From Sclerotinia nivalis (taxonomy: Eukaryota > Ascomycota > Leotiomycetes > Helotiales > Sclerotiniaceae): a stretch of 64,000 nt of DNA. Position numbers and translations under genes: made by a program. The stretch lies in NCBI GenBank assembly GCA_029531795.1, contig JAPEIS010000013.1, forward strand, positions 1,612,001 through 1,676,000, read 5' to 3'. The notes below the pieces were generated by a model. That model had not been told where the DNA came from and did no database searches. It worked only from the letters and a program-made list of their open reading frames with translations. This document shows positions 60,230 to 64,000 of the stretch, in pieces (within the stretch, counting starts at the first letter, position 1; every line of letters starts with the position of its first letter).

Positions 60230-61298
60230 TCATGACGATATGGTTGTTAATATCATGTGTTGGTTGAAAGATCAACCACCGATCCGCTCAAGTAAGTAGT
60301 AGCAGATAATCCATTTTTTCCCGGGGGGGGGGGGGGGGGGGATTCCAAGAATTGAATTCTAACCGGTACACTAGATTAAGTAATTGTACTACTATAATTT
60401 CAAATAAAAAATTGGTATCAACAAACTGCGGTACTCGAACAAGTTTATTTTCATACGTGTTCCCCATTTTGGGGACTAGTATACGATCACCTACCTTTTG
60501 ACATCTGAAAGCCCCAAAATATAAACTTAAGTATGAGAAATAAGAATCTAGACAACCTAACTACTATTGAAAGGAGAACATCGTCAATGGTCTCAACCCT
60601 AGTATTTTATCCATTGATTCTTCTTGTATTACACAGTAAGTACTGTAAGACATCATCACTCAGCAGTGGTTTAGCTCCGATACTCTCCGTGCGGTTAGGT
60701 TGCTCTACGCAGGTGAATAGGTGAAGTTATCACTACTGGTGGTGGCATTGAACTTCAAGCGTGCTTTTAATACCACTCCACTATCCATTTTCTCGGATCT
60801 TTCCTTAATTCTTGATTTTTTCCTCTCTTCAAAAGAAATAAATGGAATTTTCATCTTCACTTGTAGTGATTGTTCTAGTCTCGAAGGAATGATGATGATG
60901 GAGAGGAAAATCTGGGTCATTATGCGAGGCAGAGCTTTGCATTAATCGCCCAACTCTGTTGATGCAAGTCGAAGGAATGCTTGTGAGCGTTAAAGGCTCC
61001 AGAATGATAACAGTAACCCTGCTGTCCAAATTCACCCAGGATTGATCGACTAGACAGAGATATCTTACTTTCTCAACGGTGTCTTCTCATTTCTTGGTTG
61101 GCGTATGATGTGCCCAAGTGGAGGTCAACCAGGAAAAGATTGTTTTTTGTTTAGTAGGTGGTAGTTCATACTTGCTCAATGGCGTGATTTATTCTCATAT
61201 AAGTATTTTCCCTCGAAAGTCGAACTTTCATTCTCTTGTAGTTCCTTACACTTCCAAATTCAATTATCTTACCCTTTCAATTCAAAGCACCGGTTGAG
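60230..61298. other. intergenic with a long poly-G tract
   Basis: About 1 kb without a gene. It carries the G tract listed separately and a few short frames without protein character. Confidence 0.5.
60323..60341 (+). repeat. poly-G tract of 19 bases
   Basis: An uninterrupted run of about 19 G residues after CCC, in the 3' region of the uridine kinase gene. Such runs can form G-quadruplexes and are prone to length error in assembly. Confidence 0.9.
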
Positions 61299-63185
61299 AT
61301 GAATTGCAAACGCAATACCCTCATTGCGGCCACTGGACTTGCTTCCACTGCCGCTGCTATCCGTATACCATTTGCCTCCATCCCATGTTCTGTTATACCA
61401 ACGATCACTACAGCTGCGATAGGTTCTATTTTACCAGTGGACTTGCCTACCATTTTTCCTACAGTACCTATGGTTGTGCCAGTGGTTTCTGCACCATCAA
61501 TAGCTCCTGACATACCCGTGGTGACTGTCCCAGCTTCCCATGTACCAGGGATTACTTCACCAACAGTAGTTTCCACTGTAGCAGTGGTCACTGTCCCGCC
61601 ATCCATTCAACCAACCAACGTACCAAAGGTCACTGCTCCAGCTCACAATCTACCGACCAACAAACCAGGAGTTTCTGCCCCATCTTACATTCAACCAAGC
61701 AGCGTGCCCGGCATTTCTGTCCCATCTTACATTCAACCAACCAACGTACCTAGCTATAATATGCTTAGAAACTGGTGTTGGGAAAAGAGATGACATCGAT
61801 GCGATAAAGCATGTCTGTCCCAACTTCCATTTTACCAACCAGCGTACCAATTGTTTCCACCCCGGCTTCCATTGTACCATCCAGTATAGTGCCAGGAACC
61901 ATTCCGGATTACATTCCCCCATCCGGTATACCTTCCATTCTGCCGTCCAGTATACCTTCAATTCTCCCGTGCAGTACACCTTCTATTTACCCACCCAGTA
62001 TACATTCCATTCTGCCATATAGTGTAGCACCACCGATCACTACCCCAGCTTCCACTCTGTTATCTAGCGTGGTTTATATACCAGCTTACGACCCACCATT
62101 TAATATACCTTCTGTTCATCTATCCAATGTGGTTTCTGTATCAGTTTATAATTTATCATTAAGTGTATCTTTTGTTCATCTATCCAGTGTGATTTCCGTA
62201 ACAGTTTACAACCCACCATCCACTATAGCTACCACTCTGTCACCCAGTGTGGCGCCGCCAGCTGTCACTTTACCAACTACACTATTGTCAAGTGTTATTG
62301 GTTCTTCAACCGGCTCTGCCTGTTCTGCCCCTTGCTCTTCCGCAACTAGACTTGCATCATGTTCTGCCTCTATTTATCCATTACCAAGCTCCTCTGGTGC
62401 CTCGTCATAGTTCCCTGCTAGTTCCACAACAACTCCCGTATCATCTTCTAAATACACTGTCAAGCAAGGCGATGTTCTTTTCGATATTGCAAAAGATAAT
62501 GGGGTCACATGGGCTGATCTCGAGGTAGCGAACTTAGAAGTCATAGGCGATGATTTAATCCAGCCAGGACTGGTCATCAACCTTCCATCTCCTACTTTTA
62601 CTCCTGTTCCTGCTCCTGCTCCTGCTCCTATCTCCGATCCTTGCGCAGCACAAGCAGTCCATACTGTCACCATTAAGCCAGGAGACACCCTCAATGATAT
62701 AGCCGCTCAATATGGAGTTCCTCCCTCAGCTTTGCAAGCAGCAAATCCAAGCATCCCCAATTATGACACTATTGTCCCAGGTCAAAATATCCATATTCCG
62801 GCGAAAAGTGTTGCCCGGGTACAGGTCGTATACAGATCCTCAAGCCAGGAGATACACTCACCAGTATCGCTGCCGCCAATGGAATTACTGTCGCCGCTTT
62901 GGAAGCAGCCAATCCAAAAATCATTAGAGCCAACTCGCTTTACCTGGTCAGACTATTAGACTCCCTACAGGTGGAGCCTGCCCCGGAACTTACACTACCA
63001 AAGAAGGAGAGCGCAATCACAATTTGGCACCTCAACTTGGAGACACTACCCGAGCTTCGCAAAATGCCCACCCACAAATCACAAATCCCAATTTGCTCCA
63101 ACCTGGTCGAGTCATCAATGTTCCTGGAGGGGCTTGGAGGTCGAAGAGAATACTCAATAGTGCTAAGTTCAGAGCTGCCTTTTAA
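61299..63185 (+). pseudogene. disrupted multi-LysM secreted protein gene
   Basis: The reading starts at ATG 61299 with a signal-peptide-like N-terminus (MNCKRNTLIAATGLASTAAA) and a long Pro/Ser/Val/Ile-rich repeat region of VPSYIQPSSVPG-type units. It then shifts frame across an insert of about 60 bases near 61750-61810, continues to an in-frame TAG at 62408 and reads on past it into LysM modules. LysM 1 is near 62450-62590 (YTVKQGDVLFDIAKDNGV) and LysM 2 near 62660-62805 (VTIKPGDTLNDIAAQYGV). LysM 3, near 62825-62955 (ILKPGDTLTSIAAANGI), is in another frame. The frame shifts once more after LYLV near 62952, and LysM 4 (YTTKEGERNHNLAPQLG, then NPNLLQPGRVINVPGG) ends at the TAA at 63183-63185. 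LysM proteins bind chitin or related glycans. Sequencing error could explain single shifts but not the stop and insert together. Confidence 0.8.
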
Positions 63186-64000
63186 TCACGAAACTGATGT
63201 TTTTGAGAAGAGGTATGTTTGATATTCTCATGAAGTAATGATTTCAATATTCCAGAACAAGTACTAATATAAATTCTTTCAATATAGTTCGATGCAAAAT
63301 AACCAATAATTTCTACTTCTTTAATATCCCGCCAGACATTCTCGTCTGCTCGGACAAACATTATTATCAACATCTCAGATGGACAATCCATTCAAATCAA
63401 AAGTGTTTTGTTTTTTCATATCTGCGATATCTTCTATTCTTTTTCCGGAGTGTGCAGGAGGCAACTTGGACATATGGTTAGCGAAGCTCACCATTTTAAT
63501 AATATTCAATTGGCTTTTGTTGTGGGATTAGCATGCCAATACCACTCTTTTGAATCTACGAGCCGGCTCTTTTGAGGTGGATAATTCTCATTATATAGAA
63601 ATATAGGAGTATAGAAGTATAGAAAATCAAAATAGCATTACACTCCTTGTTGATATATCTCATCTGGTGTACATATATTTCATATGTTACAATCCGGCGC
63701 GTATATCATGGAATCTTCGTTGGATATGTATTGTGTATTATGTGCGTGAATATTTAGATACGTGAGACAATTTAAGTGCACTTCACTTCACAGCTCAATA
63801 CTTATTAAATTAATCATCGCTCCAGAGCAAATAGTAAGTGAGGAAGGAATAAAGAATCTCCTCTGTTCTTCGGATCCAACAGATCTCCAAAAATAAGAGC
63901 TAGCTCACTAGCAAGACTAGGTAGGTAGGGAAAAGTGTAACAGCCGCTAAAACTACAGGGGTAGGTACATGCCAAACCGAACGTCATTTAGGCCCGAGCA
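63186..64000. other. intergenic to right edge, no gene seen
   Basis: A/T-rich DNA with no supported frame up to the window end. Confidence 0.5.

Overview
The window is a filamentous ascomycete nuclear contig. Genes carry many short introns (mostly 45-75 nt, GT-AG, frequently with an AAG 3' splice site), proteins are of fungal type (Kei1, Met5-type sulfite reductase, EF-hand external NADH dehydrogenase, uridine kinase/UPRT fusion, BTB and LysM families), and intergenic DNA is long and A/T-rich. Gene style and several protein families remind me of Leotiomycetes such as the Sclerotiniaceae; that placement is inference, not proof. I support 22 intact or edge-truncated genes and four decayed ones.

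Layout. 1-1036: BTB/POZ gene running off the left edge (-). 2.1-5.1 kb: divergent amidohydrolase (-) and GNAT acetyltransferase (+). 5.6-8.3 kb: a graveyard of an alpha/beta-hydrolase relic, a LaeA-like methyltransferase relic and a probable membrane-protein relic, with stop codons of the kind C-to-T changes (RIP-like) produce. 9.2-10.8 kb: sugar transporter (-). 11.5-16.5 kb: an orphan gene, a long gene desert and a nuclear charged protein (+). 16.8-28.4 kb: dense housekeeping block: deoxyribosyltransferase-like protein, ClC channel with CBS domains, UBA plus His-Cys-box protein, NOP53, Rab6-type GTPase, KEI1. 29.4-34.4 kb: sulfite reductase hemoprotein. 35.3-42.1 kb: amino-acid transporter, NAD(P)-epimerase, small membrane protein. 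43.4-52.3 kb: accessory stretch with a secreted Kex2-type protein, a foldback element, an orphan, an A/T-rich island, a metzincin-lectin fusion and a secreted lactonase-fold protein. 53.6-60.2 kb: external NADH dehydrogenase, GID8-like CTLH protein, uridine kinase/UPRT. 61.3-63.2 kb: a broken multi-LysM gene.

How genes relate. Fungal genes are transcribed singly, so no operons are claimed. The core genes serve ribosome assembly, vesicle traffic, sphingolipid synthesis, sulfate assimilation, respiration and pyrimidine salvage. The most unusual intact genes are the metzincin with three H-type lectin-like repeats and no signal peptide (48523-50202) and the UBA/SIM/His-Cys-box protein (21022-23101). 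I see no CRISPR, rRNA or convincing tRNA. All exon borders are read by eye from splice signals and frame continuity.
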